Positions 37,166 to 46,316 of a stretch of DNA of 64,000 nt are shown here, one piece after another. The DNA is from Kitasatospora sp. NBC_00374. Its GTDB lineage: Bacteria; Actinomycetota; Actinomycetes; Streptomycetales; Streptomycetaceae. The number at the start of each line of letters is the position of its first letter. The stretch's first letter is position 1. The stretch is taken from the NCBI RefSeq assembly GCF_041434935.1, contig NZ_CP107964.1, positions 3,968,001-4,032,000 of the forward strand. Reading direction: 5' to 3'. Position numbers and translations under genes: made by a program. A model generated the notes under the pieces. That model saw only the letters and a program-made list of their open reading frames with translations, searched no databases and was not told where the DNA came from.

Positions 37166-37657
37166 TCACGGGCCGGGGGACAGCTGCCGACGGCCGGCGA
37201 TCTGCTCGAAGATCAGGTTGGTCCGGGTCTGCGCCACCGCCGGGTGGGTGGTGAGGTGGTCCACCACGAAGTCGCGCAGGGCACCGGGGTGGGCCAGCGC
37301 GACGTGCAGCAGGTAGTCGTCGGATCCGGCCATGTGGAACACCGCCACCACACCGGGCATGTCGGGAGCGGCGTCGCGGAAGCTCTCGTTCTGCTCGCGG
37401 GTGTGCGCCCGGAGCCGGACCGAGATCATCGCCTGCAGCGGCAGCCCGATCGCCGCAGGGGCGATCTCCGCCCGGAACGCGCGGATGACCCCGGCCTCGC
37501 GCAGCGCGCGGACCCGGGCCAGACAGGTCGAAGGCGCGATGCCCACCGCCTCCGCGAGCGCGTTGTTCGGCGTACGGGCGTTGTCGGCGAGGATGCGCAG
37601 GATCGCCCGGTCCACGTCGTCGAGGGGCGCCCGGCGCGCTTGAGGAATGTTCGGCAC
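37166..37657 (-). CDS. Lrp/AsnC-family regulator
   Basis: 163-residue feast/famine regulator. Helix-turn-helix in residues 12-60 (LDDVDRAILRILADNARTPNNALAEAVGIAPSTCLARVRALREAGVI), and a RAM ligand-binding domain after (MPGVVAVFHMAGSDDYLLHVAL). ATG 37657. Divergent from a PLP decarboxylase, which it probably controls in response to an amino acid; a TCCGAA-TTTTG-TTCGGA dyad sits between. Confidence 0.9.
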   Translation of the reverse strand: MPNIPQARRAPLDDVDRAILRILADNARTPNNALAEAVGIAPSTCLARVRALREAGVIRAFRAEIAPAAIGLPLQAMISVRLRAHTREQNESFRDAAPDMPGVVAVFHMAGSDDYLLHVALAHPGALRDFVVDHLTTHPAVAQTRTNLIFEQIAGRRQLSPGP

Positions 37658-37710
37658 GAGGCCCAGGGTCTCTCCCCGTACCGATGATTCGCAAGGCCTT
37701 GCCCGTCAAT

Positions 37711-37727
37711 TCCGAATTTTGTTCGGA
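37711..37727. promoter_or_regulatory. Lrp-type operator candidate
   Basis: TCCGAA-TTTTG-TTCGGA, 54 bases before the Lrp start and about 120 before the decarboxylase start. AT-rich centre with symmetric arms is typical of Lrp/AsnC sites. Confidence 0.6.
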
Positions 37728-37844
37728 TTGCTTCCCCTGTGGGCGTCACAGGTTCCATCCTGGCCGTCGATCGGATCGGCCATCGCCAACCCACCGGACT
37801 CGCCCGGCGGATCGTCCGACCCAGCGAACCCGGAGTGCTGCGCC

Positions 37845-39587
37845 ATGAGCCGAACCGACACCCTGACCGTGCCCGCGGGCCACGACGACCCCGCGCAGCT
37901 CGACGTCCGCATACCGTCCCTGGACGTGTCCGCCCTCCTCGGGTCGCCGGGCCCGGCCGAGGAGCCGTCCGCCGCCGACTTCGCGCTGCCGGCCGACGGC
38001 CTGGGCAACGAGCGGCGCCTGCGCGCTCTCGACGTGATGGACGGGTACCTCACGAGGAAGCGCCGGTCCCTGCTCGGCTACCAGGCCACCCAGGAGATGG
38101 GCGACTGCGCCTTCGACCTCGGCCGGTTCATGCAGCACAACATCAACAACCTCGGCGACCCGTTCCAGAGCGGCGGCTACAAGCCGAACACCAAGGTCGT
38201 CGAGCGCGCGGTGCTCGACTACTACGCCGCCCTGTGGCACGCCCAGCGGCCGTACGACGCGGGCGACCCCGAGTCGTACTGGGGATACGTGCTGTCCATG
38301 GGTTCGACCGAGGGCAACATGTACGCGCTCTGGAACGCCCGGGACTACCTGAGCGGCAAGGCGCTGATCCAGCCGCCGACCGGTCCGTCCGGCGCCCTGC
38401 GGTACGTCCAGGCCCCGCTCGAACCGAACAACCCCAACGCCCGCCGCCCGGTGGCGTTCTACTCCGAGGACACCCACTACTCCTTCGCCAAGGCGGTCCG
38501 CGTCCTGGGCGTCGAGACCTTCCACGCCGTGGGCACGGAGATGTACCCGGACGAGTGCCCGCTGCCCGCGGCCGGGGCGGAGCCGAACGAATGGCCCACC
38601 GAGGTGCCCTCCCGCAGCGGCCCCTCGGGCCACTCCTGGGACGGCACCGGCGAGATCGACGTCGACGCGCTGGCCGCGCTGGTGGAGTTCTTCGCCGCCA
38701 AGGGGCACCCGATCTTCATCAGCCTCAACCTCGGCAGCACCTTCAAGGGCGCCCACGACGACGTCCGGCAGGTCTGCGAACGCCTGCTGCCGATCTTCGA
38801 GAAGCACCGGCTGATCCAGGGCGAGGTGACGTACGGCAAGGACCCGAGCACCGGCGAACCGCTGGTCGACCTGCGGCGACGCTTCTGGATCCACGTGGAC
38901 GGCGCCCTCGGGGCCGGGTACGCGCCGTTCCTGCGGATGGCCGCCGAGGACCCGGCACGGTTCGGCTGGACCCCCGACACGGACCTCCCGGAGTTCGACT
39001 TCGGCATCACCCTGCCCACCCGGGAGTTCGGCGACCTCGACATGGTCTCCTCGATCGCCATGAGCGGCCACAAGTGGCCCGGCGCACCGTGGCCGTGCGG
39101 CATCTACATGACGAAGGTCAAGTACCAGATCTCCCCGCCGTCCCAGCCGGACTACATCGGCGCGCCCGACACCACCTTCGCCGGATCGCGCAACGGCTTC
39201 TCCCCGCTGGTGCTCTGGGACCACCTGTCCCGGCACTCCTACCAGGACCAGGTCGACCGGATCCGCAAGGCCCAGGACCTGGCCGCCTACCTGGACCGGC
39301 AGCTCCACCTCCTGGAGCAGGAGCGGGGCATCGAGCTCTGGCCGGCCCGCACCCCGGGCGCCATCACGGTACGGTTCCGCAAGCCCAGCCCCGAGCTGGT
39401 GGCGAAGTGGTCCCTGTCCTGCCAGGACGTGCTGCCCGACCCCCGCGACGAGACCACCCGCCGCAGCTACGTCCACGTCTTCCTGATGTCCTCGGTCGAC
39501 CGCTTCAAGCTGGACGCCCTGCTGGAGGACCTCGCCAACGACCCCGTCATCCTCGGCACAGCCCACCCGAGCGCCGCGTCCGACTGA
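37845..39587 (+). CDS. PLP-dependent amino acid decarboxylase (histidine/aromatic type, group II)
   Basis: 580-residue fold-type I enzyme. The PLP lysine is K410 in SGHKWPGAPWPCG; upstream FWIHVDGALGAG holds the cofactor aspartate, and SMGSTEGNMYAL is the phosphate-binding region. The arrangement resembles bacterial histidine decarboxylase-like proteins with an extra N-terminal ~60 residues. Product would be an amine such as histamine or a tryptamine-like compound; the substrate is not certain. ATG 37845 has GGAG upstream. Divergent from an Lrp regulator; a terminator follows. Confidence 0.85.
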   Translation: MSRTDTLTVPAGHDDPAQLDVRIPSLDVSALLGSPGPAEEPSAADFALPADGLGNERRLRALDVMDGYLTRKRRSLLGYQATQEMGDCAFDLGRFMQHNINNLGDPFQSGGYKPNTKVVERAVLDYYAALWHAQRPYDAGDPESYWGYVLSMGSTEGNMYALWNARDYLSGKALIQPPTGPSGALRYVQAPLEPNNPNARRPVAFYSEDTHYSFAKAVRVLGVETFHAVGTEMYPDECPLPAAGAEPNEWPTEVPSRSGPSGHSWDGTGEIDVDALAALVEFFAAKGHPIFISLNLGSTFKGAHDDVRQVCERLLPIFEKHRLIQGEVTYGKDPSTGEPLVDLRRRFWIHVDGALGAGYAPFLRMAAEDPARFGWTPDTDLPEFDFGITLPTREFGDLDMVSSIAMSGHKWPGAPWPCGIYMTKVKYQISPPSQPDYIGAPDTTFAGSRNGFSPLVLWDHLSRHSYQDQVDRIRKAQDLAAYLDRQLHLLEQERGIELWPARTPGAITVRFRKPSPELVAKWSLSCQDVLPDPRDETTRRSYVHVFLMSSVDRFKLDALLEDLANDPVILGTAHPSAASD

Positions 39588-39631
39588 ACCACCCCGCCTG
39601 GTCATGGCACGGACGAAGGGACGGGACGAGG

Positions 39632-39660
39632 ACGCCCCGTGCCGCTTCCGGCCGGGGCGT
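39632..39660 (+). terminator. Terminator-like hairpin after the decarboxylase gene
   Basis: ACGCCCCG and CGGGGCGT (39632-39639, 39653-39660) form a perfect 8-bp stem with 13-base loop. Confidence 0.5.
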
Positions 39661-39771
39661 GTTCGCGCGCACCGTACCCGCCCAGCGCTTCGGGCCAGGC
39701 GGTCCCCCTCGCCTCGAGTGACCACTCGGCGGGTGCTGCCGCACGCCGCCGCCGGAGGGCGGCCGCTCGTG

Positions 39772-39975
39772 TCAGCGGGAGTCGGTGATCCCCTGGGGCG
39801 GGTACTGCGGCGACGACGCCACCGTCCGACGGCCGGCCACGGCCGCGGCGAGCGCCAGCAGGGCTTCGACCTGTGCGACCTGCGCGCGTAGCTCGCCGCT
39901 GACACCCATCCCGGTGAGCTTGATCCGCGCCAGGGTGTCGCTCGCGGCCTGGGCGTGTGCTTCGTAGCTGGCCAT
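39772..39975 (-). CDS. Small hypothetical helical protein
   Basis: 67-residue protein starting MASYEAHAQAASDTLARIKLTGMGVSGELRAQVAQVEALLALAAAV. Amphipathic helices, no membrane segment, no cysteine. ATG 39975 with GGAG nine bases upstream. Family not recognised. Sits between the decarboxylase and a decayed hydrolase gene. Confidence 0.55.
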   Translation of the reverse strand: MASYEAHAQAASDTLARIKLTGMGVSGELRAQVAQVEALLALAAAVAGRRTVASSPQYPPQGITDSR

Positions 39976-40242
39976 ACCGGACTCCGACGTTTGTTGGGTC
40001 GTGGGAACCGAACTACGTCGACGGTAGAGCTTGAGCCCCGGTATCGGCAGCAGCCTGCCGCGCGTGGCGGAGTCTCCACGACCAGGTCACGCCGTCGCCG
40101 ACGCTGTGAGCTCGGCAGTCTCGCCAACTGGTCGAGACGCTTCAACCACCCGCAGGGCGACTGACGTGGCGTCGGTCCCGTACCGCCTGCAGTGCCCTGA
40201 CCGGGGCAGAGCGGCCTTCGACCGTCCGTCTCGGCTTCCGTC

Positions 40243-40895
40243 TCAGTCGGCCAGTACGCGCGCGGTGTCCCGCCTGCCCCCGAGTGTGTCGTCCAGCCAG
40301 TCGTATATCCGGGCCAGGGCCAGCCGCTGAGCGCCGGCCTGGCAGTGGGCGTCCGCGCCCTCCTCCGCCGTGAACTCCAGGAAGGTCTTGGGGCAGCTTC
40401 ATGGCGAAGTCCAGCACCGGCCCCACCACGTTCTCCCAGTCGGGGCGGAAGATCAGCCCCTCGCGGTGCAGCGGTCCTGGCTGGCCGGGACCGTCGAAGG
40501 CGAGCACGGTGCAGCCGCGCTCGACGCCGGCCATCGCTCCGAAGAAGTGCACCTCCTCCGCGGTGCCGTCGAAGCCGTTGTGCATGACCACGGTCGGGCG
40601 GGGTTCCCCCGAGCTGTCGGCCCGGTGGAGCTAGCCGGGCCCGGCCGACCGGTAGTAGTTCGAGGCCCGCCGGAAGCCGTCCCGGGCGCTCACCGGGTGG
40701 CCCGCGTCCAGGGCCGGCCACCCGGTCGGCCGGGGCCAGCCACTCGTCGCGCCAACTCCCGTAGTCGCCCCCGGTGATACGCCCGCTCGTGGCGACCGCC
40801 TTGCCGAAGTCGGCGCCGCCGTAGGCGATATGACCGAACGAGCGAAGGGCCTCGTACCAGAGCTGGGCGTCACCGGGAAACAGCAGGCGTTCCAT
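40243..40895 (-). pseudogene. Broken alpha/beta-hydrolase gene
   Basis: The start is intact (MERLLFPGDAQLWYEALRSFGHIAYGGADFGKAVATSGRITGGDYGSWRDEW with GGGGAAG ribosome site), as is the end (ARIYDWLDDTLGGRRDTARVLAD). In between are a frame change near 40710, a TAG stop at 40631-40633, a second frame with VVMHNGFDGTAEEVHFFGAMAGVERGCTVLAFDGPGQ, and a further frame change near 40395 joining to KTFLEFTAEEGADAH. The stretch with the catalytic Ser and Asp is missing. It resembles FrsA/EstA-like hydrolases of ~400 residues, cut to about half. Confidence 0.85.
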
Positions 40896-41334
40896 GAGAC
40901 TTCCCCTGGACGGCTACCGCCCCTGTCTGGCCTGGAAAGTGGACACCACCCGCGGGGAGGCCGTGCTCCATGAGCCCTGGCTATGTACAGACGGATCAGG
41001 CCGGGGCAGAGCGCCACCGCTGCTGTCCACCTGCACGCGGTGCAGCGGAACGCCCGCTCCGAGGGCCCCCCGCGGTCGACACCCCGTTCGAACGACTCCT
41101 GAAGCGGAACGCGAGTGGAGGTTCGTCAACCCGGCAACCACGACCGGGCCATCGCCGGCCGAACGGCGAGGCAGTCCGCAAGGGCTCGGGAAGGGCGATC
41201 CGTCGGCGGCCTCCGGCCCGCCGGTGGCACCGCCGGTGCGGGACCGCTCCGCTCGAACAACAACAAAGGGCCAGTCTCCGAGGATCTCCCTCGTGAGCTG
41301 GCCCTTTACGCGTCTCGCGACGCTTCGAACGCGG
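40896..41334. other. Intergenic stretch left of tRNA-Thr
   Basis: No gene supported in 440 bases. The right end holds the tRNA terminator; the rest shows weak, broken coding character only and may be further gene debris next to the tRNA gene. Confidence 0.45.
41265..41307 (-). terminator. Terminator of the tRNA-Thr gene
   Basis: AAAGGGCCAG (41265-41274) pairs with CTGGCCCTTT (41298-41307); on the minus strand the stem is followed by TTGTTGTT. An internal CTC/GAG-rich loop may extend the stem. Confidence 0.75.
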
Positions 41335-41408
41335 AGCCCCCTGTCGGGTTCGAACCGACGACCCCCGCTTTACAAGAGCGGTGCTCTGGCCAGCTGAGCT
41401 AAGGAGGC
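41335..41408 (-). tRNA. tRNA-Thr (anticodon TGT)
   Basis: 74-nt cloverleaf on the minus strand: acceptor GCCTCCT pairs with AGGGGGC, the D arm holds AGCTGGCC, the anticodon stem CCGCT/AGCGG encloses CTTGTAA with anticodon TGT, and the T arm is GTCGGTTCGAACCCGAC. The 3' CCA is not encoded. A terminator follows. Confidence 0.95.
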
Positions 41409-41610
41409 ACGGTAGCCGTCCGCGGCGGACCACGGCGGCACCAGGGGCAGTGTACCGGGACGGGGCTGGGCGGTGCCGCTGGATATCGGGTGCGGCGGGG
41501 GTTTGGGTGATCTGTCCAGGTTGTGATCGGACCGATGCCGAAATCGGCCACCCGTGGGGCTGACAAGCGGATGAACGGCCGGGTACCGTCACGAGGAGTC
41601 GTCTCACATC

Positions 41611-41626
41611 AGTGGTCCAGACCACT
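41611..41626. promoter_or_regulatory. DasR-responsive element upstream of msiK
   Basis: AGTGGTCCAGACCACT is an almost perfect match to the DasR site (AGTGGTCTAGACCACT), 76 bases before the msiK start. DasR represses amino-sugar uptake genes and msiK in Streptomyces and is released by glucosamine-6-phosphate. The rest of 41409-41701 carries no gene. Confidence 0.88.
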
Positions 41627-41701
41627 GTGGGCGGGCGGCGCGACAATCCAACCTTTACTCGGATCGTCCGGCACGTTCCTGCCGGTGAAGGAGACACAGT
41701 C

Positions 41702-42793
41702 ATGGCTTCTGTCACGTTCGACAAGGCGACCCGGCTCTACCCGGGCGGCAACAAGCCCGCGGTGGACGCGCTGGACCTGCACGTCGAGGACGGCGAGTTC
41801 CTCGTCCTGGTCGGCCCCTCCGGCTGCGGCAAGTCCACCAGCCTCCGCATGCTCGCCGGCCTGGAGGACGTCAACGGCGGCGCGATCCGGATCGGTGACC
41901 GCGACGTCACGCACCTGCCGCCCAAGGACCGGGACATCGCGATGGTGTTCCAGAACTACGCGCTCTACCCGCACATGAGCGTCGCGGACAACATGGGCTT
42001 CGCGCTCAAGATCGCCGGCGTCAACAAGGCCGAGATCCGCACCAAGGTCGAAGAGGCCGCGAAGATCCTCGACCTCACCGACTACCTGGACCGCAAGCCG
42101 AAGGCGCTCTCCGGCGGCCAGCGCCAGCGTGTCGCGATGGGCCGTGCGATCGTCCGCCAGCCGCAGGTCTTCCTGATGGACGAGCCGCTGTCCAACCTGG
42201 ACGCCAAGCTCCGTGTGTCGACCCGCACCCAGATCGCCGGGCTGCAGCGCCGCCTCGGCATCACCACGGTCTACGTGACGCACGACCAGACCGAGGCCAT
42301 GACCATGGGCGACCGTGTGGCGGTCCTCAAGGACGGTCTGCTGCAGCAGGTCGACACCCCGCGCAACATGTACGACCGCCCCGCCAACCTCTTCGTGGCC
42401 GGCTTCATCGGCTCCCCCGCGATGAACCTGATCGAGGTCCCGCTGGTCGACGGCGGCGTGAAGTTCGGCGGCTCGGTCATCAACGTCTCCCGCGAGGACC
42501 TGTCCGGCGTCGGCACCGACAAGACCGTGACCGTCGGCATCCGCCCGGAGCACTTCGAGATCGTCCCCGCGGGCGGCATCGAGGGCGTCGCGGTCACCGT
42601 GAACGTGGTCGAGGAGCTCGGCGCGGACGGCTTCGTCTACGGCACCACCAAGGTCGCCGGCGAGGACAAGGACATCGTCGTGCGCGTGCACGGCCGCCAG
42701 ATCCCGGAGAAGGGCGCGACCATCAACGTGGTCCCGAACGGCGGCGAGCCGCACGTCTTCTCGACCAGCACGGGTGCCCGTCTGAGCTCCTGA
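41702..42793 (+). CDS. msiK: Multiple-sugar ABC transporter ATPase MsiK
   Basis: 363-residue ATP-binding subunit that powers several carbohydrate ABC importers (in Streptomyces: chitobiose, cellobiose, maltose and others). Walker A GPSGCGKS at 38-45, LSGGQ signature at 136-140, Walker B LMDEP at 158-162, then the OB/TOBE-like regulatory domain (IRPEHFEIV). ATG 41702 follows GAAGGAGA. No permease genes are adjacent, as usual for this shared ATPase. Regulation by DasR is indicated by the site at 41611. A terminator hairpin follows. Confidence 0.95.
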   Translation: MASVTFDKATRLYPGGNKPAVDALDLHVEDGEFLVLVGPSGCGKSTSLRMLAGLEDVNGGAIRIGDRDVTHLPPKDRDIAMVFQNYALYPHMSVADNMGFALKIAGVNKAEIRTKVEEAAKILDLTDYLDRKPKALSGGQRQRVAMGRAIVRQPQVFLMDEPLSNLDAKLRVSTRTQIAGLQRRLGITTVYVTHDQTEAMTMGDRVAVLKDGLLQQVDTPRNMYDRPANLFVAGFIGSPAMNLIEVPLVDGGVKFGGSVINVSREDLSGVGTDKTVTVGIRPEHFEIVPAGGIEGVAVTVNVVEELGADGFVYGTTKVAGEDKDIVVRVHGRQIPEKGATINVVPNGGEPHVFSTSTGARLSS

Positions 42794-42815
42794 CCCGCCC
42801 GCGGCACCGGCCCAC

Positions 42816-42856
42816 CGGCCGAGCCCCGACCGGATCATCCGGCCGGGGCTCGGCCG
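42816..42856 (+). terminator. Terminator of msiK
   Basis: 18-bp inverted repeat with one mismatch (42816-42833 and 42839-42856) around a 5-base loop. Confidence 0.75.
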
Positions 42857-43071
42857 TCCCCGAGGTCGTCCCCGCGGTCGTGTCCGAAGCCGCCCCCGCG
42901 GTCCAGCCCCCGGCCGCCCGCGCCGCCCGCCGCCCGCCGCGCCCGGGACGTCAACCGGCGTCCACCCGCCGCCCCTTGCGTCAACACAACGGTGGAACGA
43001 ATCGGGACACGTGTCACTCATTGGGGTAACGGAGTGCATCTCCACCGCCACCCACCGCTACGCTCCTGTGC

Positions 43072-43509
43072 GTGAAACAGCTCGTTCGCCGCATCGGCCA
43101 GACCGTCGCCCTCACGCTGCCGGTGGTCCTGGTGACCACTGGCACGCTCGCCGTCACCCGGGTCCCGTGGGCTCCCCCGACCGGGCTCGACCAGCAGGTG
43201 GTCGCGGCATCCAGCGGCGACGGCACCATCGGCCGCGCCGCCACCTCCCCCAACACCCAGGGCATGGCCCCCCAGGACGCGCTGCGCGCCGACCTGATGG
43301 AGGAGCTCCGCAGCCACAACCCGGGCACCGCGCTCGACCTGCTGGAGCGCACCATGCGCGAGAAGCCCTCGCTCACGCCGTACTGCAGCACCCTGTCGGC
43401 CGAGCTCGGCCGGGCCGCCGTCCGCAAGTACCAGGGCGACGTCCAGCGGGCGCGCTCCTTCGCCCGTCCGGTCTGCGACGGCTCGTTCGCCTCCGGCGTG
43501 GTGGGCTGA
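43072..43509 (+). CDS. Exported/membrane-anchored hypothetical protein
   Basis: 145-residue protein with a basic start (MKQLVRRIGQ) and one hydrophobic segment (about 11-30), either a signal peptide or an anchor. The remainder is soluble and contains two cysteines (PYCSTL, PVCDGS) that could form a disulfide outside the cell. TACGCT at 43059-43064 is seven bases before GTG 43072, suggesting a leaderless mRNA. Family not recognised. Confidence 0.75.
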   Translation: MKQLVRRIGQTVALTLPVVLVTTGTLAVTRVPWAPPTGLDQQVVAASSGDGTIGRAATSPNTQGMAPQDALRADLMEELRSHNPGTALDLLERTMREKPSLTPYCSTLSAELGRAAVRKYQGDVQRARSFARPVCDGSFASGVVG

Positions 43510-43588
43510 CCGACCACCACCGCGGTCCGCCCCGGCGGGCCGCGACGGCCGGTGGGGTCCGCGCCGCGCGGACCCTATTGTGTCCGCT

Positions 43589-44341
43589 ATGACCGCAGAT
43601 TCGACCCGCCCCAGCCCGCACGCCCCCACCGTCACCCAGGCCGTGATCCTGGCCGGCGGTCAGGGCTCCCGGCTCCGCCCGTACACCGACGACCGTCCGA
43701 AGCCGCTGGTCGAGATCCCCGGCACGGGCACCCCGATCGTCGGGCATCAGCTCGCCTGGCTGGCCTCGGAGGGCGTGACGGACGCGGTGATCTCCTGCGG
43801 CCACCTCGCCGAGGTGCTGCAGGAGTGGCTGGACAAGGCCGATCTGCCGCTCAACGTCACGACCGTGGTCGAGACCGAACCGCTGGGCCGCGGCGGCGGG
43901 CTGAAGTACGCCTCCCGTGCGCTCCCCCGCCCCGACCAGCCCTGGTACGCCACCAACGGCGACATCTGGACCCGGTTCAGCCTGCGTGACATGGCCGCCT
44001 TCCACCACGAGCGGGACGCGATGGCGACCCTGGCGCTCGCCCGGCCGCGGATCCCGTGGGGCGCGGTGGAGACCGACCAGTTCGGCAACGTGCTGGACTT
44101 CATCGAGGCGCCGCCCTCGCCGTTCCTGATCAACGCGGGCCTGTACGTCTTCGCGCCCGGCTTCCGCGAGCTGCTGCCGGACGTCGGTGACCACGAGCGC
44201 ACCACCTTCCCGCAGCTGGCCCGCAGCAAGCAGCTGGCCGGCTACCAGCTCCCCCAGGGCTGCTACTGGCGGGCCATCGACACCGCCAAGGACCTCACCG
44301 AGGCCGCCAAGGAGCTGGCCGCGGCCCGCAGCCACTCCTGA
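43589..44341 (+). CDS. NDP-sugar nucleotidyltransferase
   Basis: 250-residue sugar-1-phosphate nucleotidyltransferase-like enzyme that would make an NDP-sugar. The signature LAGGQGSRLRPYTDDRPKPLVEI (about residues 20-42), followed by TNGDIWT (metal-binding Asp) and an EAPPSPFLINAGLYVF segment, fits the family. TATTGT (43576-43581) lies seven bases before ATG 43589, so the start is probably leaderless; GTG 43580 is inside the promoter and rejected. Converges with the DoxX gene. Sugar and nucleotide specificity unknown. Confidence 0.88.
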   Translation: MTADSTRPSPHAPTVTQAVILAGGQGSRLRPYTDDRPKPLVEIPGTGTPIVGHQLAWLASEGVTDAVISCGHLAEVLQEWLDKADLPLNVTTVVETEPLGRGGGLKYASRALPRPDQPWYATNGDIWTRFSLRDMAAFHHERDAMATLALARPRIPWGAVETDQFGNVLDFIEAPPSPFLINAGLYVFAPGFRELLPDVGDHERTTFPQLARSKQLAGYQLPQGCYWRAIDTAKDLTEAAKELAAARSHS

Positions 44342-44371
44342 GCACCCTCCTGGACGCCCCCCAGCACCGCA

Positions 44372-44409
44372 GGAGGCCCCCTCCGGACCAAGTCCCGGAG
44401 GGGGCCTCC
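44372..44409. terminator. Bidirectional terminator
   Basis: Perfect 15-bp stem GGAGGCCCCCTCCGG / CCGGAGGGGGCCTCC with an 8-base loop between convergent genes. Confidence 0.85.
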
Positions 44410-44441
44410 CGTCTGACACCAGGTCGGCGCCCGGCCGGCCG

Positions 44442-46079
44442 TCAGACCACCTGCTGCTCCGTCTGCCGCTCCAGCCCCAGCTTGGGCAGCTCCACCGGCC
44501 CGCTGCCGAGCACGCCGCCGATCAGCCCGGGCGCGGTCGGCGTGGTGCTCCGCGGAGTGGTGCCGCCCGAGCCGGTGCCGGAACCGCCGTGGCCGGAGCT
44601 GCCGCCACCGGTGCCGCCGGCGCCGGTCGGCGCGTGACCGGCGCCGCCGGTGCTCGGCGAGGGCTTGGCCTTGCCGCTGCTCTTGCCCGGGGAGGGCGAG
44701 GCGGACGGCGGGGAGCTCGCCGGCCGGGACGGCGCGGGGGACGGGGTGGGGCTGGGCGAGGGCTTGGCAGGGGCGCTGTTGCCGGGCCACAGCGGGGAGC
44801 CGAAGTCGGTCGGCGACTTGACCGGGGTCTGCTGCTTGCCGGTGCGGACGGCCGCGCCGAGCATCGAGCCGACCAGCAGGGTGAGCCCGACGACCACCGC
44901 GGTGACGACCGCGCCGCGCCGCAGTACCCGGCGGCGCAGCGCCTCGGGCGCCCGGGTGCCGTAGCGGCGCCAGGCGTTCAGGGTGATCCGGCCGTCCAGC
45001 GAGGCGAACGGCGCCCCGGCGATCAGCAGCGGGCTCCAGGCGGCGAGGAAGATCAGGTCGGGGGCGTCGTAGACCGGGACGGCCCGCCAGCTGACGGTGA
45101 ACAGCAGCGCCGCGGAGAGCAGCATCCCCGCGCCGGCCGCCAGCCGCTGCCACAGGCCGAGGATGGTCAGCACGCCGACCACGATCTCGGTGAACGCCAC
45201 GGCGAGACCCGAGCCGACCGGGTGCGCCATCGCGAAGTCCAGCAGCGGCGAGGCGGCCTTCCACGGGTGCAGGGCGGAGAGCCAGCGCATCATCGAGCCG
45301 CGGTCGCCGCCGTCGAAGTACACCGGGTCGCAGAGTTTGCTGAACCCGGCGTAGACGGACAGCGAGCCGAGCACCGCACGCAGCGGCAGCAGGACCAGCC
45401 CGAGGTCGACCCGGCGGCCCGGCTCCCGCAGGTGCTTGGCCTCGGCGGCCTTGGAGGCCGACACCTCCGGCAGCTCGCCGTACGGGGCCCAGGAAGCGTT
45501 GCCGGCCCGCCCGGCGGCCGCCGCGGCCTCGGAGTACCCACCGGCGCCGGGCGCGCCGGGCTGCCGGGGCACCGCGCGCCCGTACGACGGGATCGGCGGG
45601 AGCCGCTGGGTGTCGTCGGCGGCGAGCTCCCCGGCGGGGGCCGGGACGGTGCTGAGCCGGACGGCTTCGAGCAGCTGAGTGGCCGCCAGGTCGCCGGGGG
45701 CGGCCTGGCCGCTCCAGGTGACGGCGGTGACCCGGCCCTTGCGTCGCGGGGTGCCGCCGATACCGGCCATCGCCGGCACCTCGGTGCTCGGCAGGACGAC
45801 CTGGGGGGTGACCATGGGGCGGGTACCGAGACCGGCCGCGCGGTAGGGATTGGCGTACGGGTTGCCGCCGCTCTGCATGCCGTACGGGTCGCCGAAGGCC
45901 GCACCGGCGGGGGCGTCGATCAGCGGATCCACCGGGGTGACCAGTCTGACCCGGAAGCTGGCCTGGGTGCTGCTGAGCTTCGCCGGGTCGGACGGCACCT
46001 TGACCGTGTTGAGGGCGGGCCCGGAGTCTATTCCCGCCGTGCCGCCCTGCCCGGGGCGCCGAGGTGTTCTGGTGTCCAC
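44442..46079 (-). CDS. DoxX-family membrane protein with long disordered ends
   Basis: 545 residues. The central part (about 225-400) has four membrane helices with the DoxX pattern (LLPLRAVLGSLSVYAGFSKLCDPVYFDG ... PLLDFAMAHPVGSGLAVAFTEIVVGVLTILGLWQRLAAGAGMLLSAALLF). It is flanked by a ~220-residue low-complexity N-terminal region and a C-terminal ~130-residue Ser/Pro/Gly-rich tail. GTG 46079 is the first usable start after the upstream terminator. DoxX proteins are linked to redox and thiol homeostasis; the role here is not known. Confidence 0.85.
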   Translation of the reverse strand: MDTRTPRRPGQGGTAGIDSGPALNTVKVPSDPAKLSSTQASFRVRLVTPVDPLIDAPAGAAFGDPYGMQSGGNPYANPYRAAGLGTRPMVTPQVVLPSTEVPAMAGIGGTPRRKGRVTAVTWSGQAAPGDLAATQLLEAVRLSTVPAPAGELAADDTQRLPPIPSYGRAVPRQPGAPGAGGYSEAAAAAGRAGNASWAPYGELPEVSASKAAEAKHLREPGRRVDLGLVLLPLRAVLGSLSVYAGFSKLCDPVYFDGGDRGSMMRWLSALHPWKAASPLLDFAMAHPVGSGLAVAFTEIVVGVLTILGLWQRLAAGAGMLLSAALLFTVSWRAVPVYDAPDLIFLAAWSPLLIAGAPFASLDGRITLNAWRRYGTRAPEALRRRVLRRGAVVTAVVVGLTLLVGSMLGAAVRTGKQQTPVKSPTDFGSPLWPGNSAPAKPSPSPTPSPAPSRPASSPPSASPSPGKSSGKAKPSPSTGGAGHAPTGAGGTGGGSSGHGGSGTGSGGTTPRSTTPTAPGLIGGVLGSGPVELPKLGLERQTEQQVV

Positions 46080-46158
46080 ACCCCTCTAACCGGGTGACGG
46101 CCCCTTAGGACACTCTCCCGGGTGGATTCCGGGACGGGATTTGAAGTGATCATGAGAA

Positions 46159-46190
46159 AACCGACCGGGCCCGAAAGGACCCGATCGGTT
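46159..46190 (-). terminator. Terminator downstream of rlmB
   Basis: AACCGACCGGG and CCCGATCGGTT pair at 10 of 11 positions; on the minus strand it ends in TTTTC. It separates rlmB from the DoxX gene. Confidence 0.75.
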
Positions 46191-46316
46191 CCGTTCCGAA
46201 CAGCCGTCAGAGACGGTCAACGGAGGCGATCAGCAGAGCCGGCCGTACTGCACAGGGCTGTCCCGGACCGCACCGGACCGCACCTCGCGGAGCCGGTGCG
46301 GGCCCGGGCAGCCGGG

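Noticed and set aside
41335..41408. tRNA-Thr as attachment site of the conjugative element
   Set aside because: The element is 15 kb away with core genes in between; no copy of the tRNA 3' end was seen near 56.2 kb.
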